A DNA stretch of 46,164 nucleotides from an uncultured Clostridia bacterium (GTDB lineage Bacteria; Bacillota; Clostridia; Oscillospirales; Ruminococcaceae). Both the position numbers and the translations under genes were made by a program. Location: the NCBI GenBank assembly GCA_947629945.1, contig CANRFR010000008.1, forward strand, positions 1 through 46,164. Direction: 5' to 3'. How positions within the stretch are numbered: position 1 is the stretch's first letter; every line of letters begins with the position of its first letter. This document shows, one piece after another, positions 26,159 to 34,138 of this stretch. The notes below the pieces were generated by a model, which had not been told where the DNA came from, searched no databases, and was given only the letters and a program-made list of their open reading frames with translations.

Positions 26159-28351
26159 TTACTTTAAATAATTAAAAATACTGTTCGGAACTACCGAGCT
26201 TGACATTTGCAGACATGCGTTGTAAAGAGCCTCATACTGTTTCCAAAGCGTTATCTCCTTTGCCGCGTCCGTAACCTCAAGATCGTTTTGACGCTCCATA
26301 AGATTGAGGTCACGCGTAGTAAGCTTCTCGATGTTAAAATCGATAAAGTCCTCGTTGCAGCCGAGATCGGCAATCTGCACGAGCAGACGCTCGTTCGCGT
26401 CGACTATTCTGTCAATACAGCCGTTCGCGTACTCGATATCGCCGTCACGCAAAGCTCTCGCCGCGTCAATAGTCAGCTGAATGTAGTTGTTCGAGTATAT
26501 CTTATCTCTTTGGACGGTCGCCGCCTCTTCATCGCTGCCCGACTCCATCGAAGTCACTGCGACGGGATTGCCGTCGTAGGTAGTAACGTTGCCATCTTCA
26601 TCTATATTAATCTTACTGTGTATTCCGTCCAGACCGAACGCAACCGAAAGCGCGCCTTGAATGTTGCTTACCGTCTTTGCCGAATCTGCGCTGCCGCTAA
26701 AGCTTATCACTTTTGCGCGGTTGCCGTAAACGACCTTCAACGAATACTCCTCGCCATCATTGATGCTGTCCAGATTGACTTTATAGGTTGCCGCTTTTGA
26801 CGGCACCACCGCTGTAAATCCGGAAGCGGGATTTGCTACTTGTGTTATCGTCGCGTAGTTGTTGCCGGACTTAAAGTAAACCGACTGACTGTCGCCCATA
26901 GGCTCCGAAACAGTAAATCCGTACGTAGTAGCGATTTTTTTAAGATTAGCGTATGTGTCGGCAGTAGTTTTGCCGCCGTCAAACGGGAAAGTTAAGCCGC
27001 CAACTTTTATTGTATATTGATTACCCGCGTTCAGCTTAACAAGATCTATCTTGTCGTAATATTTCGACTCCACCTGTGCGCCCTTTGTTTGAGTGCCGCC
27101 CGTCATCTTCATCGAATCTTGCACTTTGACCACGGCACCCTCTGCGGAGAAACAGCCCTTTGTTACGGGATTGGTTGAAATGTTCACAAGACTGTGCCCG
27201 GCGGCGTCCTTGCCGAACGCGTCATCCAAAGCGTCCTGAACGTTCTTTATCGTATTCATCTCGCGCGTTTCTATATCAGGGTCGTTGTCTACGGTAAATT
27301 CTATTGACTTTGTAATATCGCCCATTGTAACGTCGACGGAATATATCTTATTTTCCACCAACGAAGCGAAGTTCAGTTTAAACTTATCGGTATAGCCCGC
27401 GTCGTTATCCACAACAAGCTTTTCGGCACTCGAGTTATACTCGTTGTTTGCAACGTTTACCAAGCTGCCCTCGGAATAGATTATGCCCCTATCGTCCATT
27501 TGCGGCTGCTTAAGCTTATCGTAAGCGACTTCCTTTCCGTACGCCTCTGCTAGCGCTGTATTTATGGTGGCTATCGTATCCTCGCGGGTAGCGCCGCCTA
27601 TAAACTCTATTGTTTTCTTTATGCTGTTTGCGTAAACGTCAATGCAATATTTTCTGTCGGGCTTTATCGAATTCAGGTTGATATCGGCTGTGCCTTTCTC
27701 AGCGCCGCAGCCTGTTATCTTCGCGCCATTAAACGAGATATCCAGCACCGACTGCTGGTCGACCTCCTGAGTATTCTGGTCAATGACCATTCCCAATCCG
27801 ATATCAACGGTCACGGGGGTGGAGTACGGGAAACCCTTATAGCTGTTCATCGCATTCACGGGAACCCCATGATAAGAACACTGCGTAAGAAATCCGTTGC
27901 TGTCGTATTCAAGCGTAAACGGAAGAGCGTCGTCGCTCTCGCCGCCGAAGATAGCGCGCCCTGCGCTGTCCGTATTAAATATGGAAACAAGTTTCTTAGC
28001 CGCGTTCTCAAGCTGATCCGAATAAATAGCGTAGTCCTGACTATCCTTTGTGGTGTTGCACGCCGCGACAAGTATCTCTCTTACCTCCGCCATTTTATCG
28101 GACACCTGCAAAAGCGACGTCTCGGCTTCGGTATAGAACTTGTTTGCTGTTTTGAGATTTTCCTGCCATTGCGTGGAATTGTAAAGCGATCTTCTTACAT
28201 TAAGCGCTTTCGCGGCGGAAAGCGGAGCCTCGGAAGCTCTTGAAAACTTTCTTGTTGAGGTAATTCGACGCTCGCACGCTGTTTTCTGCGTTAAAAGGCG
28301 GTTGAGGTCGCGGTTGTAGCCTCTTAATATAGTAGGATTTGTGATTCTCAT
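26159..28351 (-). CDS. flgL: Hook-filament junction protein FlgL, enlarged
   Basis: A 730-residue protein, more than twice the common length of about 300. The flagellin-like ends are preserved: N-terminal MRITNPTILRGYNRDLNRLL and AEVREILVAACN, and a C-terminal helix around NLMERQNDLEVTDAAKEITL. Between them lie at least three beta modules of about 75-90 residues (for example near IKPDRKYCIDVYANSIKKTI, VENKIYSVDVTMGDITKSIE and GEEYSLKVVYGNRAKVISFS), each ending in a helix with an AFG- or AYG-type turn. The same type of module occurs in FliD. GGAGGG precedes the ATG, and flgK ends 15 bases upstream. Confidence 0.9.
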   Translation of the reverse strand: MRITNPTILRGYNRDLNRLLTQKTACERRITSTRKFSRASEAPLSAAKALNVRRSLYNSTQWQENLKTANKFYTEAETSLLQVSDKMAEVREILVAACNTTKDSQDYAIYSDQLENAAKKLVSIFNTDSAGRAIFGGESDDALPFTLEYDSNGFLTQCSYHGVPVNAMNSYKGFPYSTPVTVDIGLGMVIDQNTQEVDQQSVLDISFNGAKITGCGAEKGTADINLNSIKPDRKYCIDVYANSIKKTIEFIGGATREDTIATINTALAEAYGKEVAYDKLKQPQMDDRGIIYSEGSLVNVANNEYNSSAEKLVVDNDAGYTDKFKLNFASLVENKIYSVDVTMGDITKSIEFTVDNDPDIETREMNTIKNVQDALDDAFGKDAAGHSLVNISTNPVTKGCFSAEGAVVKVQDSMKMTGGTQTKGAQVESKYYDKIDLVKLNAGNQYTIKVGGLTFPFDGGKTTADTYANLKKIATTYGFTVSEPMGDSQSVYFKSGNNYATITQVANPASGFTAVVPSKAATYKVNLDSINDGEEYSLKVVYGNRAKVISFSGSADSAKTVSNIQGALSVAFGLDGIHSKINIDEDGNVTTYDGNPVAVTSMESGSDEEAATVQRDKIYSNNYIQLTIDAARALRDGDIEYANGCIDRIVDANERLLVQIADLGCNEDFIDFNIEKLTTRDLNLMERQNDLEVTDAAKEITLWKQYEALYNACLQMSSSVVPNSIFNYLK

Positions 28352-28366
28352 TTATCGTTCCCTCCG

Positions 28367-30136
28367 TTACAAGCCGACTCTGCCCGTGCCGTTTATCAGC
28401 CTGTCAAGCATATCGTCCAAGGTGGTGAGCATTCTTGAGGAAGCATTGTACCACTTTGTATAGTTCAGCATATTAATGCCCTCCTCGTCCATTTGAACGC
28501 CCGAAACATCGTCGCGCGAGTCCAGCAGCTCGTTTACGGTAACTACGGCAGTCTCGTTGCGGCTTTGCTCATACTGTATTGTCTGACCCAAGCGGTTGGA
28601 GATGAACGAAATGTATTCAAAATAGCTGCCCTTAAAATCGTGACAGTTTCCGAACTTTATCTCCTTATTGTCGAACTGCGAGAACAAGAATTTAACGTTG
28701 GTGTTTTGTAAATTCACAATTCCGGAAGCCGTACCGTCAACTGTCTCATAAATGACATTGCCGTTAGCGTCCTTTTCGGGAACCAAGTTGTTATCTTTGT
28801 CTCTTAATCTCTTTCCGGGAATATACACTATATTCCCGTTTGCGTCCTTTTTCGGAACAGGGAGACCGTTGGCGTCGTACTTCGGAGTAATGCCGTCAGA
28901 TTCGGTCTCGTACTCGTACGCTTCCTTGTATTTAATTTTTGTAACGGGAGCGTCCGACTTCTCGTCAAATCCGTACTCATACATACCCGTTTTCTCATTA
29001 AAGTAGCGCACCTTGCCTATCATCGTCGGATCCTCGAGCCAATCCTGCGAAACGCGGATATTGCCCGCCGTGATAAGCGATTCTTCCGTTGCGGAAACAA
29101 ACATCGCCCTAAAGCTGTCAGTCTCCGCACCGTTGGCGGTATTGAGCGTCTCGGCGACCGTTCTGGCGTAAACATTCATCGCAGACTTGAAATAAGCGAT
29201 ACCGTAATTGCTGTTCTGACCGCCCGCCGCGTAAACGCCGTTGCCGTTTATCATATCTTGATATGCCTTCAGCGAGCCGCGAGTCAGAATCACCTCTTGA
29301 CCGCTCTGGAAGTAAAGATCGGCGGTCCCAAGAAGTTCATAGTCTTTCATTAAAATGTGGCTGTTCTTCTGCTCGATACCGTCAAGTATCTTTACGCCGC
29401 CCATTGATACATCATACGTACCGTTCTCGTTCTGGTGAACGGAGATCTCTCCGTAAGTGCCCAGTTCGTCGATGTAAAGGTTCATATCGTCGTAAAGCTC
29501 GTTGGGACCGTACTCCTCGGCATAGTGGAACTTCTCCTTTTCAATACGCACGTTGAGTTCGCGCATTTCATCAAGCATTTTGTTCACATAATCGAGATTA
29601 TCCTTCAGTTCGTTTACGTAGGTAGTCTCAACTTCTTTGAGCTGCTGGCTGTAACTGTTCAGCATACGGCAAAGTGAGACCGCCGCGTTCGCGGCTATTG
29701 TCGCGACCTCGGTACTGTCGGGCTTTTCTTCGGAGTAATCCTGAAGAGCGTTCCAGAAGTCCTGCGTTGCCTTCTGCAAGCCCGTAGTCTCAAAATTGTC
29801 GAGGATATTCTCGATATCGCCGAGAATGTTTATTTTCGTATCCGTCTCCGATTCAAGAGAAACGTTCTCTCTGTAGCGTTTATCAATATAGGTATCTCTG
29901 ATCTGCGAAACGCCGTAAGCGTTCACGCCCTGACCTTGCATTGACAGCATATTGCTGTGCGAGTTCCACCTTGCCTCGCCCACACCCGAAACGTACATTG
30001 AGTACATATCCACGCGCTGACGCGTATAGCCCGGTGTGTTTACGTTAGAGATGTTGTTTCCGACGATGTCCTGATTTTTCTGCGCCATCATCAGAGTTCT
30101 CTTTTGAGTTTCAAAGCCTAAAAAAGTAGGACGCAT
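28367..30136 (-). CDS. flgK: Hook-associated protein FlgK
   Basis: A 589-residue hook-filament junction protein. The N-terminal signature NNISNVNTPGYTRQRVDMY and the C-terminal region with QSRNETAVVTVNELLDSRDD and VSGVQMDEEGINMLNYTKWY are diagnostic. ATG 30136 was chosen because it follows GGAGG and gives the canonical MRPTFLGFETQKR start. A longer upstream frame overlaps flgN. A central low-complexity stretch repeats KDANGN twice (about residues 410-450). It lies within flgM-flgN-flgK-flgL. Confidence 0.93.
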   Translation of the reverse strand: MRPTFLGFETQKRTLMMAQKNQDIVGNNISNVNTPGYTRQRVDMYSMYVSGVGEARWNSHSNMLSMQGQGVNAYGVSQIRDTYIDKRYRENVSLESETDTKINILGDIENILDNFETTGLQKATQDFWNALQDYSEEKPDSTEVATIAANAAVSLCRMLNSYSQQLKEVETTYVNELKDNLDYVNKMLDEMRELNVRIEKEKFHYAEEYGPNELYDDMNLYIDELGTYGEISVHQNENGTYDVSMGGVKILDGIEQKNSHILMKDYELLGTADLYFQSGQEVILTRGSLKAYQDMINGNGVYAAGGQNSNYGIAYFKSAMNVYARTVAETLNTANGAETDSFRAMFVSATEESLITAGNIRVSQDWLEDPTMIGKVRYFNEKTGMYEYGFDEKSDAPVTKIKYKEAYEYETESDGITPKYDANGLPVPKKDANGNIVYIPGKRLRDKDNNLVPEKDANGNVIYETVDGTASGIVNLQNTNVKFLFSQFDNKEIKFGNCHDFKGSYFEYISFISNRLGQTIQYEQSRNETAVVTVNELLDSRDDVSGVQMDEEGINMLNYTKWYNASSRMLTTLDDMLDRLINGTGRVGL

Positions 30137-30155
30137 AAATTTTATCCTCCGCTTG

Positions 30156-30638
30156 TCAAACGTTTCTGAACGCCTTTGCCGCCGACGTGCCGCCCGCGAC
30201 CTTCGAAGCGTTCTTATTATAAGTCTCGGGTTTGTTAACAATACCCGTTTGGTCTACGATTTCCTTTTCGTTGTCGAGCTTTCGCTTGACTATCTCTGTA
30301 GTCTCCGCGTTCAGCTCGTTAATATTACCGACGATCTCGCCAAGCTGTCCCGCCAGCATTCTGATTTTGGGTCTGTAGCTTTCGGGCGCCTCATCGGCAA
30401 GCTCCGACAGCTTTTTGTCCTTTATACCAAGTCCCTCGAAAAGCGCGAGCCGCTTTTCCTCAATCGAACGGCTTTTCATAAGATATGCCTGCTCGTCGTT
30501 AAGCGACTTCGTGAGCCAGTCGATGTCGTCCTGTAAAATTTTCGTGTGCTTTTTCATCAGAAAAACCGTCAGTTCCCTATAAAAATCGACATCGATCTCC
30601 AAGCACTTCACAACAGCTTCGGCAGTCATTATATCCAT
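30156..30638 (-). CDS. flgN: Flagellar chaperone FlgN
   Basis: A 160-residue helical protein in the flgM-flgN-flgK order. FlgN binds the C-termini of FlgK and FlgL in the cytoplasm before export. The N-terminal two thirds form antiparallel coiled-coil helices (residues 5-120), and the C-terminus is low complexity. GGAGG lies seven bases upstream of ATG 30638. Assignment rests on helix content, size and position. Confidence 0.8.
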   Translation of the reverse strand: MDIMTAEAVVKCLEIDVDFYRELTVFLMKKHTKILQDDIDWLTKSLNDEQAYLMKSRSIEEKRLALFEGLGIKDKKLSELADEAPESYRPKIRMLAGQLGEIVGNINELNAETTEIVKRKLDNEKEIVDQTGIVNKPETYNKNASKVAGGTSAAKAFRNV

Positions 30639-30666
30639 TGCGCCGCCTCCTTAAAAACACTCGGTA

Positions 30667-30930
30667 TCAGCCCATTAAAATAAGTGCCGCTAACTCGTCG
30701 CCCGATAAATTGCCCGCCGAATTTGCCGCGTCAACTATTTCCTGAGGAGTAGCGTTGGCGTTTACTGCGTTCGCAATTTCAGCCTTAGCTGCCGAAATGG
30801 CGGCGGCAAAGCCGAATTCAACTCTGTCGGTGTTATTTTTTGCGGAAACGGCGGCACTTGACTTTTTCGCGGTATTTGTTTTTGTTGTTTTGTAGGCGGA
30901 GTAAATGCCTCCTATACCTTTTATCTCCAT
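30667..30930 (-). CDS. flgM: Anti-sigma-28 factor FlgM
   Basis: An 87-residue protein with a short conserved start (MEIKGIGGIYSAYK), a disordered Lys/Thr/Ser-rich middle containing DRVEFG, and a helical C-terminal sigma-binding half ending NLSGDELAALILMG. FlgM holds sigma-28 inactive until the hook is complete and FlgM is exported. Being the first gene behind a sigma-28-type promoter sets up the usual negative feedback. AGGAGG precedes the ATG. Confidence 0.82.
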   Translation of the reverse strand: MEIKGIGGIYSAYKTTKTNTAKKSSAAVSAKNNTDRVEFGFAAAISAAKAEIANAVNANATPQEIVDAANSAGNLSGDELAALILMG

Positions 30931-31014
30931 AGTGCCGACCTCCTTTTAAGTTTAAAAAATTAATTCAATGGGTAACAAATGTGTGAAAGAATGCAGATAT
31001 ACCCTTTAATATTA

Positions 31015-31041
31015 TTATCGGCAAGGAGATCAAAAACTTTA
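31015..31041 (-). promoter_or_regulatory. Sigma-28 (SigD/FliA) promoter of the flagellar operon
   Basis: On the minus strand TAAA (31041-31038) is followed by exactly 15 bases and then GCCGATAA (31022-31015), a full match to the sigma-28 consensus. It lies about 85 bases upstream of the flgM start. A weaker vegetative-like pair (TTGCCG at 31024-31019, TATATC at 31001-30996, 17-base spacer) overlaps it. Confidence 0.85.
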
Positions 31042-31085
31042 GCGCGGCTGAAAACGGTTACAAAATTTCGTCGAAAAGCACAAAA

Positions 31086-31111
31086 AGTGCGTCCTGTTTT
31101 GAGGACGCACT
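31086..31111 (-). terminator. Terminator of the pilin genes
   Basis: A perfect 10-bp hairpin, AGTGCGTCCT (31086-31095) with AGGACGCACT (31102-31111), six-base loop. On the minus strand it is followed by TTTTTGTGCTTTT. It lies 19 bases after the second pilin stop. Confidence 0.85.
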
Positions 31112-31129
31112 GTGAATTATTTACGCGTT

Positions 31130-31927
31130 TCACATTGTTGACAGTGAAGAACCCGCCGCGCCGAGGTTCAAGTTTGCCGAGCCGTAGGTGCCGAGCACCG
31201 CTCCGCTCTCGGTAATGTTCTGCGTTTTAAACGTATTTGTAGAAGCCGTTGCAGTCATCTCGCGGGAAGAATACGCCGCCCAATCGACTTTTACCGGAAC
31301 GCTGCTGTAATCCGACGGAGTGTTTCCTCCGGGAGCAAGCGCCGGTGCGGTATAAGATACCTTTGCATAATAGAATCCGTCTCTGTATTCGATACGGTTT
31401 TTCATTTCCTGAAGCAGCACCGCGCCGAGTTCACTTCCGCCGACGCTTGCGCCGGTTCTGCCCGCCATTACGCTAAATTGGTTCGCATAGTCCACATGCT
31501 TCACCACGCCGCCGATAACTCGAACCTCAACATAATACGACGCCGACTTCGGCATATCGGTCAAGTGATTCTCGCCCGCAACAAATCCGTCATAAGGATA
31601 ATTCCCGCCGACTTTCGGATAGTACTTTACGCCGGCGCACCCGGCATTTCTTATATTATTACTTGTAGCGCCGGTCCAGTGAGCAGCATATTCTTTGGCG
31701 AGTGTGGCGGTAAGCGGTCCGTCGAACATCTGAAGCTGCATACATTCCGATTGCATAGCGGAATAAAAGTCCTGTGCGGCGGAGTTTGCCGCCTTAACCC
31801 TGTCGCGGCGGTTCGTTGAACTTACCAGAACGCTTGCCACAAGAACGCCTATGATTGCGACAACAACAATAAGTTCTATCGTTGTGAAGCCGCGTTTTGA
31901 TTTTATTTTCTGCAGTCTTTTTACCAT
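31130..31927 (-). CDS. Type IV pilin-like protein 2
   Basis: A 265-residue prepilin. Positively charged leader (MVKRLQKIKSKRG), cleavage expected between G and F of GFTTIELIVVVAIIGVL, with Glu at position 5 of the mature protein and a hydrophobic helix of about 20 residues. The remainder is a globular domain with two Cys (C-x-AG-C pattern near SECMQ and NAGCAGVK). ATG 31927 was chosen for its GAGGAGG site and the clean leader peptide; a longer in-frame upstream extension is part of the structured leader. No prepilin peptidase or pilus motor gene is in the window, so whether it is a major or minor pilin is unknown. Confidence 0.85.
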   Translation of the reverse strand: MVKRLQKIKSKRGFTTIELIVVVAIIGVLVASVLVSSTNRRDRVKAANSAAQDFYSAMQSECMQLQMFDGPLTATLAKEYAAHWTGATSNNIRNAGCAGVKYYPKVGGNYPYDGFVAGENHLTDMPKSASYYVEVRVIGGVVKHVDYANQFSVMAGRTGASVGGSELGAVLLQEMKNRIEYRDGFYYAKVSYTAPALAPGGNTPSDYSSVPVKVDWAAYSSREMTATASTNTFKTQNITESGAVLGTYGSANLNLGAAGSSLSTM

Positions 31928-31935
31928 ATATGTTT

Positions 31936-32033
31936 CCTCCTCGGCGGACATAGTTCCAAAGCTTTTGCGCATACAAACCGGCGGTTTTCCGTCAAGTTCG
32001 GCACAGGCAGCCTTAATCTCCGCGAATCCGCCG
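31936..32033 (-). promoter_or_regulatory. Structured leader upstream of pilin 2
   Basis: On the minus strand CGGCGG(A) at 32033-32027 can pair either with ACCGCCG around 31984-31979 or with TCCGCCG at 31948-31942. The latter directly abuts the AGGAGG ribosome site (31941-31936). The enclosed sequence is GC-rich and foldable. The two pairings exclude each other, as in a switch. No known riboswitch class was recognised. The region is also an open frame in phase with the pilin, so it might be partly translated. Confidence 0.4.
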
Positions 32034-32073
32034 ATTTGCACAAACAAAAGTTTTGTGTTTAATATACACATAA

Positions 32074-32101
32074 TTCCTCGGCGGCGTGCGCCGTCGAGGA
32101 A
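32074..32101 (-). repeat. Hairpin flanked by 12-bp direct repeats
   Basis: A 12-bp stem (32074-32085 with 32090-32101, one G-U pair) stands between the two pilin genes. It is flanked by identical direct repeats TTTTGTGTTTAA at 32051-32062 and 32104-32115. It may act as a partial terminator between the pilins, or be a small inserted element. The following U-tract is poor. Confidence 0.5.
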
Positions 32102-32140
32102 CATTTTGTGTTTAAGCCGTGACTTTAATAAGCTATACGA

Positions 32141-32695
32141 TTAGGTCATCGGAAGCTTGGGAGAAGTACCTACAACAGCCCCACTGGTAGTAACGCCAAC
32201 CTTCTTAGAAGACTTCCAACCAAAAGAGCCGGCTGTGAAATCAGAATCCGAAGGAGCGTCGGAAGCAAGAGCAGTAACGTCATTCTGAAGTACGCAAGCG
32301 TATGCCTTACCCTCAGCGTTAATAAATACATTAGCTGCGAAAGTAGCAGAAGGATAATCGCTCTCTACCTTGTCAGCCAGTTCTTCAGGGTGATTAGCAG
32401 CAGCTGCAGGAGCATTTGTTGCTGTGCATGCACCTCTGCTCATAGAGATACCGACCGTAACAGCAGCGGTGATTTCAGTCCCACCAGCCGTCAAATCCTC
32501 TGTGAGCCAAGAACTTACTGTTTGAATAAGCTCCTTAGCGGTGGAGTCAGCGGATGTAACCTTAGACTTAGTGATCTGTGCCGTAAGAGTGGGGATGAGG
32601 ATCGCAGCGAGTACGCCGATGATAGCGATAACAACGATCAACTCAACGAGCGTGAAGCCCTTTTTGGCCTTGAGAGCCTGAAGTTTCTTTACCAT
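32141..32695 (-). CDS. Type IV pilin-like protein 1
   Basis: A 184-residue prepilin with leader MVKKLQALKAKKG and the methylation/cleavage site GFTLVELIVVIAIIGVLAAI (E5 present). A small Ala/Thr-rich globular domain with two Cys follows. GGAGG lies nine bases before ATG 32695. Its size and composition are those of a major pilin or of a competence-type pseudopilin. A promoter stands about 170 bases upstream. It is followed on the same strand by pilin 2. Confidence 0.88.
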   Translation of the reverse strand: MVKKLQALKAKKGFTLVELIVVIAIIGVLAAILIPTLTAQITKSKVTSADSTAKELIQTVSSWLTEDLTAGGTEITAAVTVGISMSRGACTATNAPAAAANHPEELADKVESDYPSATFAANVFINAEGKAYACVLQNDVTALASDAPSDSDFTAGSFGWKSSKKVGVTTSGAVVGTSPKLPMT

Positions 32696-32863
32696 GATAA
32701 AGACCTCCTAATAAGATAAAAATTTTTTATGTATAACCCCGGCGGGGCTATATCCGAAAATAAAGATCCGAAAACTCGGAAATCCGACAAAATACTTATC
32801 GCATAACTCATTAAGGAACAAAGCACGCGGTTAGTATTTGCTTTCGTTTTTGTTTATGTATTT

Positions 32864-32892
32864 ATTATAATACATCTATCAAAAAAAAGCAA
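32864..32892 (-). promoter_or_regulatory. Promoter of the pilin genes
   Basis: Minus strand TTGCTT (32892-32887), 17-base spacer containing a T tract, and TATAAT (32869-32864). The leader to the pilin start would be about 165 bases. Confidence 0.6.
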
Positions 32893-32915
32893 TAGGTTTT
32901 TCAAAAAATTTTTTT

Positions 32916-33160
32916 CACTTTCGTGATTTTGTACAAAAGTGTTCATTATCACGCGCTCCTTTGTGCATTTTTGCCATATAATCCCAAGGCGTTTGCGTGT
33001 AACTTAATTGAAGTTACATTCCGGAAGAAGTTTCAGACTTTCACCTTGATAATTTCGTCTCGTGAACACAACAAGCGGTTGGTTTTCACACGCCTAAAAA
33101 GTCCCCCGAGTTCAACAACCTCGAGGGATATGTACCAACATTGAACCTAAATCGGAATTT
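32916..33160 (-). ncRNA. Probable structured non-coding RNA (family not identified)
   Basis: This 573-base gene-free stretch (32696-33268) contains a transcript of about 245 bases that begins after a perfect promoter and has no credible ORF. Stems visible on the minus strand are: 33127-33120 with 33110-33103 (8 bp, followed two bases later by five T); 33094-33090 with 32992-32988 (GGCGT/ACGCC) closing an inner domain; 33018-33011 with 33005-32998 (8 bp, five-base loop); and GTTCA/TGAAC pairing the two ends. An imperfect inverted repeat (32916-32921 / 32936-32941) followed by A and T runs may end it. It is multi-branched. 6S RNA or the raiA motif are families to test; neither is claimed. Confidence 0.55.
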
Positions 33161-33166
33161 TTTCAT

Positions 33167-33195
33167 ATTATAGCATATCCGGCGAATTTTGTCAA
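33167..33195 (-). promoter_or_regulatory. Perfect consensus promoter (minus strand)
   Basis: TTGACA (33195-33190), exactly 17 bases, TATAAT (33172-33167). It points away from the plus-strand membrane protein gene and towards the gene-free stretch, which supports a strongly transcribed RNA there. Confidence 0.85.
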
Positions 33196-33215
33196 GCGGT
33201 TTTTTCGGCGGACGA

Positions 33216-33244
33216 TTGACTAATCCGCTGTAATGTGCTATAAT
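33216..33244 (+). promoter_or_regulatory. Promoter of the solitary membrane protein gene
   Basis: TTGACT (33216-33221), 17-base spacer, TATAAT (33239-33244). It is divergent from the minus-strand promoter, with the -35 boxes 20 bases apart. Confidence 0.8.
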
Positions 33245-33268
33245 ATAATTATTAAGCGAGGTGACGCT

Positions 33269-34018
33269 ATGAGCGAAGATGAAAACAAGCCGCGTACATT
33301 TTTTCACGCGGACAACAGCGAATACTCCAATTTCCTTAAGCACACGCTTATCGTTGTAGTTATACCGCTGCTGGCTATTTGCACGTTCTGCGTTGTCAAT
33401 ATCGTGCTGCATTACGATTCCGCGTTCACAAGACTTCTGGTGTTCATCATTTTGGGGTGCGTGCTGTTCGGAATGGTTTTTGTGTTCTCGGCTGTCTATA
33501 TCATGGAGAAGAAAAAGAGACGGCACGCGCGTTTTACTTTTTTTGATATCCTTCCCCAAGGCGTTATTTACAGCGAATACGCGGGCGAGTTTATTCGATA
33601 TGGAGAACGCGTGATTCTGCGGCGGCTTTACTACGTTCCGTTTGCCGAGCTTGACTGCGTATCGCGCGACCCGAAAAAAACTCCGCGCGAGCTTACGATA
33701 AAGGGCGGCGTTCGATTTTACTTTTATGACAGCAAAAGGCTCGGTTATCACGTCGACGAGGACGGCGCGCTTACTTTCGACTCCGTTATCCTCAACATCG
33801 GGCTTTACGAAAAGCTCGACGAATTTACCGTTAAAAAGCGCTTAGGAAACACGTCGGCTCTTAACGCGGCAATTCTTTATTATAAAGAGCGCTTCGACAA
33901 CGCTCCCGAGAAGAAGCCGTTTGACATTTCGCAATATGTTGCCGTGCGAAAGAGGCGCAAGCCGCGCACCTCAAATCCCGCGCTGGAAGCTCCGAGCTTC
34001 AGCCGCGATTGGAAATAA
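33269..34018 (+). CDS. Membrane protein of unknown function
   Basis: A 249-residue protein I do not recognise. Two transmembrane helices lie near the N-terminus (about residues 26-48 and 56-80), followed by a basic turn (EKKKRRHAR). A cytoplasmic domain of about 160 residues has alternating hydrophobic pattern and ends in a basic, disordered tail (VRKRRKPRTSNP). The domain layout resembles small membrane proteins with a PH-like or similar beta domain, but no motif proves this. ATG 33269 follows GAGGTGA; an upstream start at 33233 lies within the -10 region. It is transcribed alone. Confidence 0.7.
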   Translation: MSEDENKPRTFFHADNSEYSNFLKHTLIVVVIPLLAICTFCVVNIVLHYDSAFTRLLVFIILGCVLFGMVFVFSAVYIMEKKKRRHARFTFFDILPQGVIYSEYAGEFIRYGERVILRRLYYVPFAELDCVSRDPKKTPRELTIKGGVRFYFYDSKRLGYHVDEDGALTFDSVILNIGLYEKLDEFTVKKRLGNTSALNAAILYYKERFDNAPEKKPFDISQYVAVRKRRKPRTSNPALEAPSFSRDWK

Positions 34019-34050
34019 TAAGCTGCCTTTGTCAATTTGTTTCATAAAAA

Positions 34051-34086
34051 ATTTCGGTGTCAAGCGTATTCGCTCGACACCGAAAT
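34051..34086 (-). terminator. Terminator of the ribosomal/rpoA operon
   Basis: A 16-bp hairpin with one mismatch (34051-34066 with 34071-34086, loop TATT), followed on the minus strand by TTTTT. It closes the long operon after rplQ. Confidence 0.85.
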
Positions 34087-34138
34087 GCTTCTATAACGCA
34101 CGCACCCTAATCGGACGGCTTATTTTTATCTTTTACGA

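Noticed and set aside
32916-33100. Cyclic-di-GMP (GEMM) riboswitch upstream of the pilins
   Set aside because: A stretch resembling ACGCAAA...GCC...GGG is present on the minus strand, but the preceding conserved GGGCAAACC element and GAAA-loop stem are missing, and it lies outside the pilin transcript.
33086-33751. 221-residue minus-strand frame across the divergent promoter region
   Set aside because: It overlaps the membrane protein gene in antisense and contains the minus promoter itself; its C-terminal ATG overlaps the -10 box and has no ribosome site.
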